A stretch of 64,000 bases of DNA from Azonexus sp. (GCA_017983755.1 JAGOAU010000015.1:1-64000), one strand, 5' to 3'; positions 42,431 to 51,978 are shown, counted from the stretch's first letter. Notes: a model not told the origin generated them from the sequence alone. Made by a program: numbers and translations.

Positions 42431-44047
42431 ATGCCAACACTGCACTGGGTAGGAAAAGACAAGGTGGTCAACCACCACCACGACGTGCCGTTCCGGGTGC
42501 TCGACAAGGTTTCGACCTTCGCCGCGCCCGCCGGCCTGCCCGCGAACAGCACCGACAACCGGATCATCCACGGCGACAACCTGGAAGCCCTGAAAAGCCT
42601 GCTGCCCGAATTCGAGGGGCAGGTGAAATGCATCTACATCGACCCGCCCTACAACACCGGCAACGAGGGCTGGGTGTACAACGATGCGGTCAACGACCCG
42701 AAGATCAAGCGCTGGCTGGGCCAGGTGGTGGGCAAGGAAGGCGAGGACCTGTCGCGGCACGACAAGTGGTTGTGCATGATGTATCCGCGATTGAAATTGC
42801 TGCATCGGCTGCTTGCATCCGATGGTGTGATCTTCATTAGCCTTGATGACGTTGAAGCAAGCCATGCCCGTGTAATGCTCGATGAAATATTTGGCTACGG
42901 AAATTTCTTGGCTGGAATCGCGTGGGAGAAGCGGTATACCCGAAGCAACAATGCAAAGCTTTTTTATTCGTTGAAGGACACGATTTTCGTCTACAGAAAA
43001 AGTGCCGCAGTTGCTGAAATCAAGGAGGGGCGTACTGAAAAAGCCGACTCGAACTACAGCAACCCGGACGCGGATGCTCGGGGGCCTTGGGCAACGTCGT
43101 CGTATGTAAATCCCGCAACGAAAGCTAAGCGTCCCAATCTTGTTTATCCAATCCGGCGGCCAACGGGAGAGAAAGTCGAGCACCCCACTCATGCATGGAA
43201 ATACTCAGAAGCGGAGCACGAACGCCATCAAGCAGAGAACCTACTTTGGTGGGGACAGAATGGCGACGCCGAGTACCCGCGACTGAAGCTTTTCTTGTCA
43301 GAAGCATCAGGAATGGTGCCGGTTGATCTATGGAACTATCAACAAACAGGCACAACGGATGAAGGTGGGCAAGAAATCAAGGAAATTTTCGGCACCGCCG
43401 TTTTTGATACACCCAAGCCAACAAAGCTTATAGAGCGCATCCTCAAAATCGCGACAGACAGAAACTCAATCGTACTTGACTCCTTTGCTGGGTCAGGAAC
43501 AACGGCGCATGCAGTATTAAAGCTAAATGTTACCGACGGAGGACGCCGCAGATTCATCATGATTGAGTCAATGGACTATGCCGACACAATTACAGCAGAA
43601 CGGGTCAAGCGCGTGATGTCGGGCTACGGTGAGGGCCAAAAGGCGGTGAATGGCCTCGGCGGCGGCTTCGACTACTACACCGTCGGCGAACCGATGTTCC
43701 TGCCCGACGACAACCTCAACGAGGCCGTCGGCAGCGAGGCCATTCGCGGCTACGTCGCCTACAGCGAAGGCATTCCGGCTGCTGACCGGCGCGCGGCCGA
43801 CAACCCGCACAGCCCCTACCTGCTGGGCCTGAACCGGGAAACGGCCTGGATCTTCCACTACGAACCCGAGCGCGCGACCAGCCTCGACATGGATTTTCTG
43901 TCCACCCTGCGCTTCGGCGGCGATACCGGCGCCAGCAAGCCCGGCACGGTCATCATCTACGCCGACCGCTGCCTGTTGTCGGCTGCCTTCATGACTCAAC
44001 ACGGGATCATCTTCAAGAAGATTCCCCGCGACATCACCCGCTTCTGA
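42431..44047 (+). CDS. mod: Type III restriction-modification methyltransferase (Mod)
   Basis: A 538-residue adenine-N6 methyltransferase of the beta class: the catalytic DPPY (71-74, in IYIDPPYNTGNE) precedes the SAM-binding motif DSFAGSGTT (350-358). The target-recognition domain lies between, roughly 120-340. In DNA, about 42780-43610 has lower GC and different codon use than both ends: a hand count gives 23/60 G+C at 42961-43020 but 40/60 at 43861-43920. That mosaic fits replacement of the recognition domain. Mod methylates one strand of an asymmetric site and guides Res. It is 30 bp before res. Confidence 0.92.
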   Translation: MPTLHWVGKDKVVNHHHDVPFRVLDKVSTFAAPAGLPANSTDNRIIHGDNLEALKSLLPEFEGQVKCIYIDPPYNTGNEGWVYNDAVNDPKIKRWLGQVVGKEGEDLSRHDKWLCMMYPRLKLLHRLLASDGVIFISLDDVEASHARVMLDEIFGYGNFLAGIAWEKRYTRSNNAKLFYSLKDTIFVYRKSAAVAEIKEGRTEKADSNYSNPDADARGPWATSSYVNPATKAKRPNLVYPIRRPTGEKVEHPTHAWKYSEAEHERHQAENLLWWGQNGDAEYPRLKLFLSEASGMVPVDLWNYQQTGTTDEGGQEIKEIFGTAVFDTPKPTKLIERILKIATDRNSIVLDSFAGSGTTAHAVLKLNVTDGGRRRFIMIESMDYADTITAERVKRVMSGYGEGQKAVNGLGGGFDYYTVGEPMFLPDDNLNEAVGSEAIRGYVAYSEGIPAADRRAADNPHSPYLLGLNRETAWIFHYEPERATSLDMDFLSTLRFGGDTGASKPGTVIIYADRCLLSAAFMTQHGIIFKKIPRDITRF

Positions 44048-44077
44048 CCAAAAAGAACGACAACGGGAACGGACATT

Positions 44078-46753
44078 ATGGAACTCAAGGATTATCAGGC
44101 CCGCGTGCTGGGCGATCTGGCCGCCTACCTCGACGTGCTGGACGGCACGCCCGATCTGGCGCAGGCCTTCAAGAATTACTGGACGGGCAAGGGCGTGCGG
44201 GTCGGCGGCGAGACAACGCAACTGAGCGGCATGGACCCTTACAAGAATACCGTGCCCGGCGTGCCGCACATTTGTGCCAAGGTGCCGACGGCGGGTGGCA
44301 AGACCTTCATCGCCGTGAACGCGCTCGACACGATTTTCAATGCGCTGGCCAAACGCTCACCCCGGCGGCCGAAGCTGGTGGTGTGGCTGGTGCCTTCGCT
44401 GACCATCCTCGACCAGACTGTGAAGGCGCTGGGCAGCCCGGAGCACCCGTATCGCAAGCGGCTGGATCAGTTGTTCCGGCATCGGGTAGCGGTGTACGAG
44501 AAACGCGAGTTGCTGATGGGCGCCGGCTTTTCGTACGACACGGCACAGGAGCAGTTGTCCATCGTGGTGATGAGCTTCGATTCGCTGCGCGCCCGGAACA
44601 AGGAAGACCGCAAGATCTACCAGGAGAACGGCAATCTGGCTTCGTTCCTCCAGCCGGATCATGGCGACCCGAGCGACTGGCTGTTGCCCGAGCATGATGC
44701 GTCGGCGCTGATCAACGTGATCCGCCGCCTGCGGCCCGTGGTGGTGGTGGATGAGAGCCACAACGCGGAGAGCCAGTTGTCGGTGGAGATGCTGAAGAAC
44801 CTGAATCCGGACTTCATCCTCGACCTGACGGCCACGCCGCGCAACAACAGCAACATCATCAGCTTCATTGACGCCCTGGCGCTGAAGAAGCAGCACATGG
44901 TGAAGCTGCCGGTAATCGTCGCCAACCGCAGCGGCAAGGGGGAGGTGATCGAGTCGGCGTTGATCCTGCGCCGGCAACTCGAAGACCTGGCCAGGCAGGA
45001 AGAAGCGGCGGGCGGCAAACACATCCGGCCGATCGTGCTGTTTCAGGCGCAGCCGCGTACCGACGACGACAACACCACTTTTGAAAAGATTCGCGAGAAG
45101 CTGGTCGAGCTGAAGATCCCGGCCGAGCAGATCAAAATCAAGACCGCCGAAATCAACGAACTGAAGGGCGTCGATCTGATGCGCCGGGATTGCCCGGTGC
45201 GCTTCATCATCACGGTGAACGCGCTCAAGGAAGGCTGGGACTGCCCGTTCGCCTACATTCTGGCTTCGCTGGCGGACAAGACCTCGGCCGTGGATGTGGA
45301 GCAGATCCTTGGCCGCGTGCTGCGCATGCCGCATGTGCAGCAGCACGGCCATGACTTGCTGAACCTCTCCTACGTGTTCACGGCCAGCAACCGCTTCATG
45401 GACACGCTGCAAAGCGTGGTGCAGGGCCTGAACCGTGCCGGCTTCTCGGACAAGGATTATCGTGCCATCGATGCGCAGGCGCCTGGCGCCGAGGCGCAGA
45501 CGGGCGCAGCTATTGTCGTGCAGCCTCCGCTGACGGGGTTGTTCTCGCCGCCACCTGGCAGCGACGATGCGGCGACCGGCGATGAACTGGATGTAAGCGG
45601 CATTTCGCCGGCCTGGGAGGCGGCGGCGGTGACAGCCTCACCGGCCGATGCCGGCGCGGCATTCGTGGCCCAGGTCAAGGCGCGCGCCCTGGCCGAGAAC
45701 CAGGCCTTTGAGGAAAAGGCGAAGGCCGGCGATGACAACGTTTCACCAGAGCTTGAGGACAAGATGAACCGCCATAAGGTCAAGGACATCTTTCGTGATG
45801 AAGCGCTGGCAGTGCGCCTGCCGCAGTTCTTCATCAAGGTGCCGAATGGCGGCTTCTTCGCGGAGGACCAGCCGTTCCAGTTGTTCGAGCGCGAGGAACT
45901 GCTGAAGGAGTTCCGTCTGTCGCAGGCGGACGCGACGATGTCGTTCGAGGATGTCGAAACCGAGGTCTACCGTGTGGACCTGGAGCAGCTGGGCGACGAG
46001 AACTACGCGCCACGTGCCTTCAAGCTGGCGGCCCGCGAGCGGGTGCAGTTCACCAACTATCTGCTGAGCCTTTCGCAGGACAGCCAGGTGATGAATCTCG
46101 TCTCGCGCCTGGCCGAGCTGGTCGGCAACCTGTATCCGATCACCGACCCGGAAGTGAAGGAATACATCCGCCGCGTGGTGAGCGGCATGAATGCCGAACA
46201 GATTCGCGACTGCATCGAGCGTGACGTGGCCTATGTCCGGAAGATCAAGCAGAAGATCGCGACGCTGGCCAACGCGCATGCCATGAAGGCCTTTACCGAT
46301 TTGCTCGACGTGGATCGCATTGTCGTCCAGCCGAGCTTTGCCCTGCCGGAGTCGATTACGCCGAGCGCCAATGCGTCGGCCGTTCCGAAGAGCTTGTACG
46401 TTACCGAGGCCGCCATGGGGGATTTCGAGCGGCGCGTCATCAACGACATTGCCAACCTGGAGAGTGTGCAGTGGTGGCATCGCAACGGGTCGCGCGGCAA
46501 GGGCTTCAGGATCAACGGGTTCCTGAATCACTACCCCGATTTCATCGTGAAGACCCGGGCGGGCCGGATCGTTGTCCTGGAAACCAAGGGCGATGACCGC
46601 GACAACAGCGATTCGGACATGAAGCTGAAATTGGGCAAGCTGTGGGAGGCCAAGGTTGGCCGTGATTTCCGCTACATGATGGTGTTCGAGAACAACCCGA
46701 TCGATGGGGCTGAACGGCTGGCGGACGCGCTCGCGAAAATCCGGCAGCTTTGA
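44078..46753 (+). CDS. res: Type III restriction endonuclease (Res)
   Basis: An 891-residue SF2 helicase-nuclease. Walker A is PTAGGKT (70-76), motif II DESH (225-228), motif III LTATPR near 263, and later ALKEGWDCPFAY with ILGRVLRMP as motifs V and VI. The C-terminal nuclease has the PD-ExK pattern: D821 (YPDFIV) and E835-T-K837 (VLETKGDD). With Mod it cuts unmethylated DNA after ATP-driven communication between two opposed sites. All motifs are present, so it looks intact. A stem-loop at 46759 follows. Confidence 0.93.
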   Translation: MELKDYQARVLGDLAAYLDVLDGTPDLAQAFKNYWTGKGVRVGGETTQLSGMDPYKNTVPGVPHICAKVPTAGGKTFIAVNALDTIFNALAKRSPRRPKLVVWLVPSLTILDQTVKALGSPEHPYRKRLDQLFRHRVAVYEKRELLMGAGFSYDTAQEQLSIVVMSFDSLRARNKEDRKIYQENGNLASFLQPDHGDPSDWLLPEHDASALINVIRRLRPVVVVDESHNAESQLSVEMLKNLNPDFILDLTATPRNNSNIISFIDALALKKQHMVKLPVIVANRSGKGEVIESALILRRQLEDLARQEEAAGGKHIRPIVLFQAQPRTDDDNTTFEKIREKLVELKIPAEQIKIKTAEINELKGVDLMRRDCPVRFIITVNALKEGWDCPFAYILASLADKTSAVDVEQILGRVLRMPHVQQHGHDLLNLSYVFTASNRFMDTLQSVVQGLNRAGFSDKDYRAIDAQAPGAEAQTGAAIVVQPPLTGLFSPPPGSDDAATGDELDVSGISPAWEAAAVTASPADAGAAFVAQVKARALAENQAFEEKAKAGDDNVSPELEDKMNRHKVKDIFRDEALAVRLPQFFIKVPNGGFFAEDQPFQLFEREELLKEFRLSQADATMSFEDVETEVYRVDLEQLGDENYAPRAFKLAARERVQFTNYLLSLSQDSQVMNLVSRLAELVGNLYPITDPEVKEYIRRVVSGMNAEQIRDCIERDVAYVRKIKQKIATLANAHAMKAFTDLLDVDRIVVQPSFALPESITPSANASAVPKSLYVTEAAMGDFERRVINDIANLESVQWWHRNGSRGKGFRINGFLNHYPDFIVKTRAGRIVVLETKGDDRDNSDSDMKLKLGKLWEAKVGRDFRYMMVFENNPIDGAERLADALAKIRQL

Positions 46754-46758
46754 CGGCG

Positions 46759-46787
46759 CGCAGGGAAATGAAGGCATTTCCGCTGCG
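46759..46787 (+). terminator. Stem-loop after res, possible terminator
   Basis: CGCAG-GGAAAT pairs with ATTTCC-G-CTGCG with one bulged base and a 6-nt loop. The following bases are not a proper U-run, so termination is uncertain. Confidence 0.45.
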
Positions 46788-46873
46788 TGCTTAGGGAGCC
46801 GGCTAGCTTCAGACTTTGATCCGAACCTTTTTGTTTGCGTGGCCGTGACAGCCAAGGTGTTGATCCACCATCA

Positions 46874-46908
46874 GCCTGTTGCGGTCGACCGCCAAAAAAG
46901 GCCAAAAA
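46874..46908 (+). repeat. Dispersed GTCGAC-core repeat, copy 9 (right flank of defence block)
   Basis: GCCTGTTGCGGTCGACCGCC then AAAAAAGGCCAAAAA. It ends exactly at the nosH stop codon, as copy 2 does at ettA. Confidence 0.8.
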
Positions 46909-47895
46909 TCACGCCAGCTTCGACAGCCCCTTGACCTCGAAGGTCAGCGAGCCGGTCGGGCAGGTGTCGACGCAGAGTCCGCAACGGGTGCAGTCGGGGC
47001 CGATCGGCACTTCGGTGTCGACGGCACGGCCCTTGATGACGGTATCGAGCACGTGCGGCACCAGGCAGACCTTGCGGCAGTCGCCTTCGTGGAAGCAGCC
47101 GTCGAGCTTGTATTTGATTCGGACCGGCGAGATGATGCCGACGACGCCATAGGTCAGGCCTATCGGGCAGGCGTAGCGGCACCAGGCGCGGCGCGAGAAG
47201 AAGACTTCGAAGACGAGCAGTGCCAGCACCCAGAGCAGGGCCAGGCCCGGTCCGTAGATCAGTGCGCGCGACAGGATGCCGGTCGGTGAGATGGCTTCGA
47301 AGACGGTGTAACCGGTGGCTAGCGCGAGCAGCGCGAAGACGATCCAGAAGACGGTGCGCAGGCGACGATCCATGGTCTGGTCGGTGACCAGCTTCTTCTT
47401 CGCCAGGAAGAGGTGAATCTTCTCGGCCCATTCGGCGATCAGGTGATAGGGGCAGACCCAGGAGCAGAAGGTGCGCCCGCCAAACAATACCCAGAGGACC
47501 AGCACGGTGCCGGTGCCGATCAGCAGGTTGTTGATGATGTGCTTGTGGGCGAGCATCACCTGCAGGGCAGAATTCAGGTCGATCAGGTGGAAGCCGACGA
47601 AGCGCGAGGCGGTCAGTGCGCCTTCGAGAATCTGGATGTCGAGGGCGAAGGAAAAGGTGAACAGCAGGTTGGCGAAGATCAGCGTCGCCCAGCGGCGGTT
47701 GCGCCATTTGTTGTTGTGAACGGCGTGGGCGCGGGCATGCAGCTTTTCGGCGATGAGGTCGCGGTTCCCCTTTTTATAGAAGTGGATCTTCTGGGCAGCC
47801 GGGCTGATATCTTCCGCCTTGGTCGGCTTGCTCGGCTCCCAGCCGAACAGCACCTTGATCTGGTCGACGAATCGACGCTTCAGAAGATCGCTCAT
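46909..47895 (-). CDS. nosH: NosH, NapH-like membrane ferredoxin
   Basis: A 328-residue protein with four or five membrane helices (about 70-90, 108-136, 190-210, 225-245). CSWVCP and CRYACP are the NapH/NosR-type CxxxCP motifs at the membrane face; CTRCGLCVDTCP near 303 binds a 4Fe-4S cluster and a second, incomplete set CFHEGDCRKVC is nearby. With NosG it is thought to pass menaquinol electrons toward NosZ. Its ATG overlaps the nosG stop by 4 bp. After it the nos series is broken by the defence block. Confidence 0.9.
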   Translation of the reverse strand: MSDLLKRRFVDQIKVLFGWEPSKPTKAEDISPAAQKIHFYKKGNRDLIAEKLHARAHAVHNNKWRNRRWATLIFANLLFTFSFALDIQILEGALTASRFVGFHLIDLNSALQVMLAHKHIINNLLIGTGTVLVLWVLFGGRTFCSWVCPYHLIAEWAEKIHLFLAKKKLVTDQTMDRRLRTVFWIVFALLALATGYTVFEAISPTGILSRALIYGPGLALLWVLALLVFEVFFSRRAWCRYACPIGLTYGVVGIISPVRIKYKLDGCFHEGDCRKVCLVPHVLDTVIKGRAVDTEVPIGPDCTRCGLCVDTCPTGSLTFEVKGLSKLA

Positions 47896-48752
47896 GTTTT
47901 CCAGACCTCGCGGGCTTCGATGGTGATGGCAGTGGGTTCGACCGGGCAGACCATCTCGCAGACGCCGCAGCCGACGCAGGGTTCATGCACGACCGGCGAC
48001 TTGCGCTTGCTGCCGTCCGGGGCGAAGACGGTTTCGATGGAGATGGCGCCCTTGATCGGACATTCGCGGGCGCACAGATCGCATTCGGGGACGTCGTAAG
48101 GGTGGTCGGCGATCTTGATCGGCTTCCAGCGGTCGACATCCATGTAGCGCATCGTGCCCTTGAAATCGGGGCCGCGCGTCTGTCCCTTGAAACCCTTGCC
48201 CTGGATCGCCAGGCAGGCTTCGGGGCGGGTCAGGCGGGCGACGCCCATGCGTTCCTGCAGGTTGAGCGTCGGCTCCGGATCCTTCTCCTTGGCGAGCAGG
48301 ATGGGCTTGGCGGCCAGCGCGGCACCGGCGCGTACGGGCAGGAAGGCCGGCTTGTGGTAGGTGAGCGAGCCGGTCGGACAGGCGAGGACGCACTGCACCG
48401 CGTCGCAGGAAAAATCGCAGGCCTGGGCGCGGGCATCGATGTAGGGGGTGCCGACGCCGACGCCATCGATCAGGTCGGCCAGCTTGATGGCCGACACCGG
48501 GCAGACCTGCACGCACTGGCCGCACTTGATGCAGCTGGCGAGGAAATCCTTCTCGTCGAGGGCGCCGGGCGGGCGCAGACGCTTCTTCTGCGAATAGATC
48601 AGCGGCAGGAAGCCGGACAGTCCGGCGCCCAGCACGCCGCCGGTGAGCAGGATGGTACGCAGCACGCGGCGGCGGTTGGTCTGCCGCTTGGCCTTCGACA
48701 GCGGCGGCGTTGCCTCGGCCGCCGGTTTGCGGTCGTTTTCGTTGTCGCTCAT
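47892..48752 (-). CDS. nosG: NosG, NapG-like periplasmic ferredoxin
   Basis: A 286-residue protein with an N-terminal twin-arginine-like segment (RRRVLRTILLTGG near 28-40), matching Tat export. Four 4Fe-4S motifs follow: CIKCGQCVQVCP near 77, CDFSCDAVQCVLACP near 117, CDLCARECP near 220 and CVGCGVCEMVCP near 258. It resembles NapG and works with NosH in electron supply. Start at 48752 overlaps the nosD stop by 4 bp. Confidence 0.9.
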   Translation of the reverse strand: MSDNENDRKPAAEATPPLSKAKRQTNRRRVLRTILLTGGVLGAGLSGFLPLIYSQKKRLRPPGALDEKDFLASCIKCGQCVQVCPVSAIKLADLIDGVGVGTPYIDARAQACDFSCDAVQCVLACPTGSLTYHKPAFLPVRAGAALAAKPILLAKEKDPEPTLNLQERMGVARLTRPEACLAIQGKGFKGQTRGPDFKGTMRYMDVDRWKPIKIADHPYDVPECDLCARECPIKGAISIETVFAPDGSKRKSPVVHEPCVGCGVCEMVCPVEPTAITIEAREVWKT

Positions 48753-50095
48753 GATTTGGCCGTTCTTTCGGGTTTGGCGAAGCGCGGGGCGCGGTCGCGC
48801 AATTGCAGTTCCGGCGACGAGAAGGGTGCCAGGCGCTCCAGGAAATCGAGGAGTTCGAGCACTGGCGAAGTCTTGAAGAACTGGGCGGCCGGCGTCTCGA
48901 TCCAGATCTGGTCGGCGTAGGAATACAACTCGTAGGGGGTGTCGCCGACGCCGTCGCCATTGCGGTCGAAACCCTGGTAGTCGGCGAAGTAGTTGCCGTC
49001 CCACTGGTTCTTGTCGGCGACGCCGCGCCCCATCTGGACGACGTCGGTCAGATTGCCCTCGAAAATGTTGTTGGTCAGAACGTTGCCGCCGAGTTCGCTG
49101 GTGAAGCGGATGGCGATGCCGTTGAAGGCGAAGCGGTTGTTCTTGAAGCGGATGGTGGTGTCCGGCTCGAAAGGCGAAAGATCGGAGCCGACGCCAACCG
49201 CGCAGTAGATGATCTCGTTGCCGTCGACGTCCGAGTCGCTCGATTCCTTGAAGCCCAGCCCCATGCCAGTTGCGCCGGTGGCGTGCGAGATGATGTTGTT
49301 GCGCAGGTGGATGCGCTCGGTGTACATCAGGTAGACGCCGACGGCGTTGTCGTAGAAGGAGTTGCCTTCGACGACGCTGTCCTTGGCGAACATGAAGTGG
49401 ATCGAATAGCGGCTGCGCTTGCCGATGTTGCCGCGATAGATGTTGTGGTTGGCGTACCAGGCGACCATGTCGCGCGAGTCGATGACTTCGTTCTTCTCGA
49501 TCAGGTTGTGGCTGCTGTACCAGAGGCGCAGGCCGTCGCCCCGGACGCCGAGGTCGAATGGCTTGGAACTGATGCGGTTTTCGCGGATGACGTTGTGGTT
49601 GGCCTGCTTGAGGTCGATGCCGAACAGGCAGTCGTCGATGACGTTGCCTTCGATGACGTGGTGGTCGCCGCGCACGTTGAGGCAGGCGTCGTCGCTGTCG
49701 TGCGAATCGCCGGAACCCTTCAGGTGCAGGCCGCGCAAGGTTGCGCCCTTGGCGTCGACCACGAAGACGGTGCCCTTGCCACCCCCGTCGACGGTGACCT
49801 TGCCATCGCCGTCGATGATCAGCGGCTTGTCGACCAGAACAGGCCCGGCGTAGTTGCCGGGCGGCGGCTTGAGGACAGAGCCGGGTGCCGCTTCATCGAC
49901 CAGGGTCTGGAACCAGGGAATGTCGGTCCGGTTCGGGGCGGCGGGGCGGAGCGCCTTTTCGCTGGAGGAACCCCAGTTTGCCGCCAGGTTGGGCTTGCCC
50001 ATGCCTTCCGTCGATTGCGATGCCGCCAGGCCCGCCACACCGAGGCCCGTGGCAATGCCGAGGGCCAGCAGCGGGCGGCGGATGAGATGGAGCAT
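48749..50095 (-). CDS. nosD: NosD, periplasmic copper-maturation protein
   Basis: A 448-residue protein with a signal peptide ending GLAASQ near 27. Its bulk is a right-handed beta-helix of CASH repeats, seen as N-rich turns (HHVIEGNVIDDC, HNVIRENRISS, NIYRGNIGKRS, NVLTNNIFEGN). NosD docks on NosFY and receives copper from NosL. The C-terminal extension after residue 400 is variable. It lies 4 bp after nosB. Confidence 0.93.
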   Translation of the reverse strand: MLHLIRRPLLALGIATGLGVAGLAASQSTEGMGKPNLAANWGSSSEKALRPAAPNRTDIPWFQTLVDEAAPGSVLKPPPGNYAGPVLVDKPLIIDGDGKVTVDGGGKGTVFVVDAKGATLRGLHLKGSGDSHDSDDACLNVRGDHHVIEGNVIDDCLFGIDLKQANHNVIRENRISSKPFDLGVRGDGLRLWYSSHNLIEKNEVIDSRDMVAWYANHNIYRGNIGKRSRYSIHFMFAKDSVVEGNSFYDNAVGVYLMYTERIHLRNNIISHATGATGMGLGFKESSDSDVDGNEIIYCAVGVGSDLSPFEPDTTIRFKNNRFAFNGIAIRFTSELGGNVLTNNIFEGNLTDVVQMGRGVADKNQWDGNYFADYQGFDRNGDGVGDTPYELYSYADQIWIETPAAQFFKTSPVLELLDFLERLAPFSSPELQLRDRAPRFAKPERTAKS

Positions 50096-50099
50096 CGCC

Positions 50100-51074
50100 T
50101 TACTCGGCGCCGCCTTCGCGCAGTTGCTTGCGGCGGATCAGCAGGGCCAGCATCATGCAGACGAAGATGGCGACGAGCAGACCGTAACCCCAGTAGGGAT
50201 AGGAGAAGGTCGAGAACTGCGCGACCTTGCCTTCGCCAAAGACGGTGGGCATGAAGGGCTTGACGGTGAAGGCGCCCCACGGATGCAGGTTATGACCAAA
50301 AAACCACAGCCAGCCGGCGTAGGTGATGACGAAGAAGAGGGGCAGCAGGGCCGGCACCAGGGCGAGCAGCAACTGGAACGAGCGGATCCTGGCGACGCCG
50401 GCAATGACGATGCCCATCACGGCGATCAGGCCGAAGATGACGATCTTTGAAATGCTGGTGACGTTGTCGCCCCAGACCTTGATCTTCTCCGGCTCCTTGA
50501 AGAAGGTGCCGGCTTCCTTCACGTAATTTTCGACGTGGCTGGCAAGGTGGCCGAGGACGAACTGGTCGACGAGCATCCAGACGGCGACGGCGGCGAAGCC
50601 TGCGGTCAACACCGCCAGACGGGCCTTTTTCTTCGGCAGGGCGAAGGCAATCATCATGACCGCGAAGAAGCCGAAGAAAAACTTGGCCAGCGGCTTTTCG
50701 ACCGGGGCGCCGGTGGCGATCGGGAACATGCCGACGTAGTGGTTGATGGTGTTCATTTCATGGACGCAGTCGAGGCCTTCGGCGCCCTTGTCGACGTCCT
50801 TCTTGGCGTCGGTGATCGGGTTGTAGCGCTCGTCTTCGTGCGAGAGATCCTTCTGGATGATCTCGCTGGCCATGCGGGTGCCCTTGCCGGCTGCCTTGCA
50901 GCCGTTATAGACACCGTCGAAATGGAAATGGATGCGGATGCCGTCGGGGAAGGCATCGGGCGGATAGTTCGGGGCGGTCAGCGAAACCCACCAGATAGGC
51001 GCAAAGTAGGCGGCAACCAGCGCCACGAGCGAAATGAAGGTGAGGCTGGCGACGATGCTGTTCTGCTTGTTCAT
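50100..51074 (-). CDS. nosB: NosB, membrane protein of clade II nos loci
   Basis: A 324-residue inner-membrane protein with about six helices (10-35, 130-150, 157-175, 212-232, 240-262, 293-315). The large first periplasmic loop (35-125) contains one Cys and a conserved-looking DGIRIHFHFDGVYNGCK region in part. NosB is the gene that, together with Sec-exported NosZ, marks clade II (atypical) N2O reducers; its exact role is not known. It is separated from the cytochrome gene upstream by strong hairpins. Confidence 0.85.
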   Translation of the reverse strand: MNKQNSIVASLTFISLVALVAAYFAPIWWVSLTAPNYPPDAFPDGIRIHFHFDGVYNGCKAAGKGTRMASEIIQKDLSHEDERYNPITDAKKDVDKGAEGLDCVHEMNTINHYVGMFPIATGAPVEKPLAKFFFGFFAVMMIAFALPKKKARLAVLTAGFAAVAVWMLVDQFVLGHLASHVENYVKEAGTFFKEPEKIKVWGDNVTSISKIVIFGLIAVMGIVIAGVARIRSFQLLLALVPALLPLFFVITYAGWLWFFGHNLHPWGAFTVKPFMPTVFGEGKVAQFSTFSYPYWGYGLLVAIFVCMMLALLIRRKQLREGGAE

Positions 51075-51105
51075 GGCGCTACTCTCAGTGTTGCCTGTTG
51101 TCGGA

Positions 51106-51163
51106 AGGCATTCTGCGATGCCTGGGAGGGCGACCGTCCGCCGGGAGGCAGGCGGACGGTCGC
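51106..51163 (-). promoter_or_regulatory. Two mRNA hairpins between cytochrome c and nosB
   Basis: A perfect 13-bp stem GCGACCGTCCGCC / GGCGGACGGTCGC (51130-51163) with an 8-nt loop, then a smaller AGGCAT/ATGCCT stem (51106-51123). Neither is followed by a U-run in the minus direction. They probably set transcript stability or partial attenuation within the nos operon. Confidence 0.65.
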
Positions 51164-51174
51164 ATGCTGCGATC

Positions 51175-51948
51175 TTACTTTTTCTTGGCCGCTGCGGCGC
51201 CGGCCTTCGGCTTGCACATGCTGCCCGGCATCACCAGGCTGGACTGATACGCAGAAATCGAAATCAGCTGATCGTTGTTGTATTTCTTGATGATCTTGAC
51301 CATGTCCGGATTGGCATTGCGGCGGTGACCGTCACGAATTTCGGTCATCTGGCGCAGCAGATACTTGTAGTGCTGACCGGCAATCACGGGATAGAACTTT
51401 TCCTTGACGCCTTCGCCGTTCTTGCCATGACACTCCAGGCATTCCTTCTCGTACAGAGCCTTGCCTTCAGCGAGGCGCTTTTCGGTGTCGGCTGGGGCCT
51501 TCCAGTCACTGCCGGCATCGCCTGGCTTCGAGTCGTATTTGCCGTGATCGACCGGAATACACAGTTTTTCTATATAGGCGGCGACGTCGGCCAGTTCCTG
51601 GGCATCGGTCAGAGTGGCGGCAAACGGATACATGGTCGGGTTGTCACGCAGACCGGCACGGATGTCGGCCATCTGCTTGATCAGTACGGTGGTGTGCTGA
51701 CCGGCGAGTTGCGGGAAGGTGCCGTCCGGACGCCCAGCGCCGGAGGGCAGGTGGCAGGCGCCGCAGGTCTCGTAACCTTCCTCGCCGGCCTTCGGATCGC
51801 CCTTCTTGTTCAGTGCTTCGCTCTTCTCGCCGCCCTGCGCATTCCATTGGTAATCCTTGCCTTCGATACCTTGCTGCTTCGGTGCCGGCGGGGCGGCAAA
51901 GGCGATGCCTGCGGAGAGCAGGCTGATCAAAAGGAGTGATGCTTTCAT
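51175..51948 (-). CDS. Diheme cytochrome c of the nos operon
   Basis: A 257-residue periplasmic protein with a signal peptide ending IAFAA near 19. Two haem sites: CGACH (C62, C65, H66) and CLECH near 170, each in a class I fold like cytochrome c4. The basic C-terminal tail is Ala/Lys-rich. It is probably an electron donor to NosZ. It lies between the small cytochrome c and nosB, with stem-loops at both sides. Confidence 0.88.
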   Translation of the reverse strand: MKASLLLISLLSAGIAFAAPPAPKQQGIEGKDYQWNAQGGEKSEALNKKGDPKAGEEGYETCGACHLPSGAGRPDGTFPQLAGQHTTVLIKQMADIRAGLRDNPTMYPFAATLTDAQELADVAAYIEKLCIPVDHGKYDSKPGDAGSDWKAPADTEKRLAEGKALYEKECLECHGKNGEGVKEKFYPVIAGQHYKYLLRQMTEIRDGHRRNANPDMVKIIKKYNNDQLISISAYQSSLVMPGSMCKPKAGAAAAKKK

Positions 51949-51978
51949 GATTGGTTTCCTTTTATGGCAGGTTGTTCC

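Larger units (their letters stand above)
41549..46873 (+). other. Defence block inserted in the nos operon
   Basis: This segment holds an antitoxin/toxin pair and a type III mod/res pair, all on the plus strand, against the minus-strand nos genes on both sides. The nos genes on each side are otherwise tightly overlapped. Same-orientation dispersed repeats lie at both borders. No transposase or integrase gene is inside. Acquisition by recombination at the repeats is an inference. Confidence 0.7.

Noticed and set aside
41549-46873. A prophage or transposon carrying the defence genes
   Set aside because: No transposase, integrase, capsid gene or terminal inverted repeats are present; only short dispersed repeats are seen.
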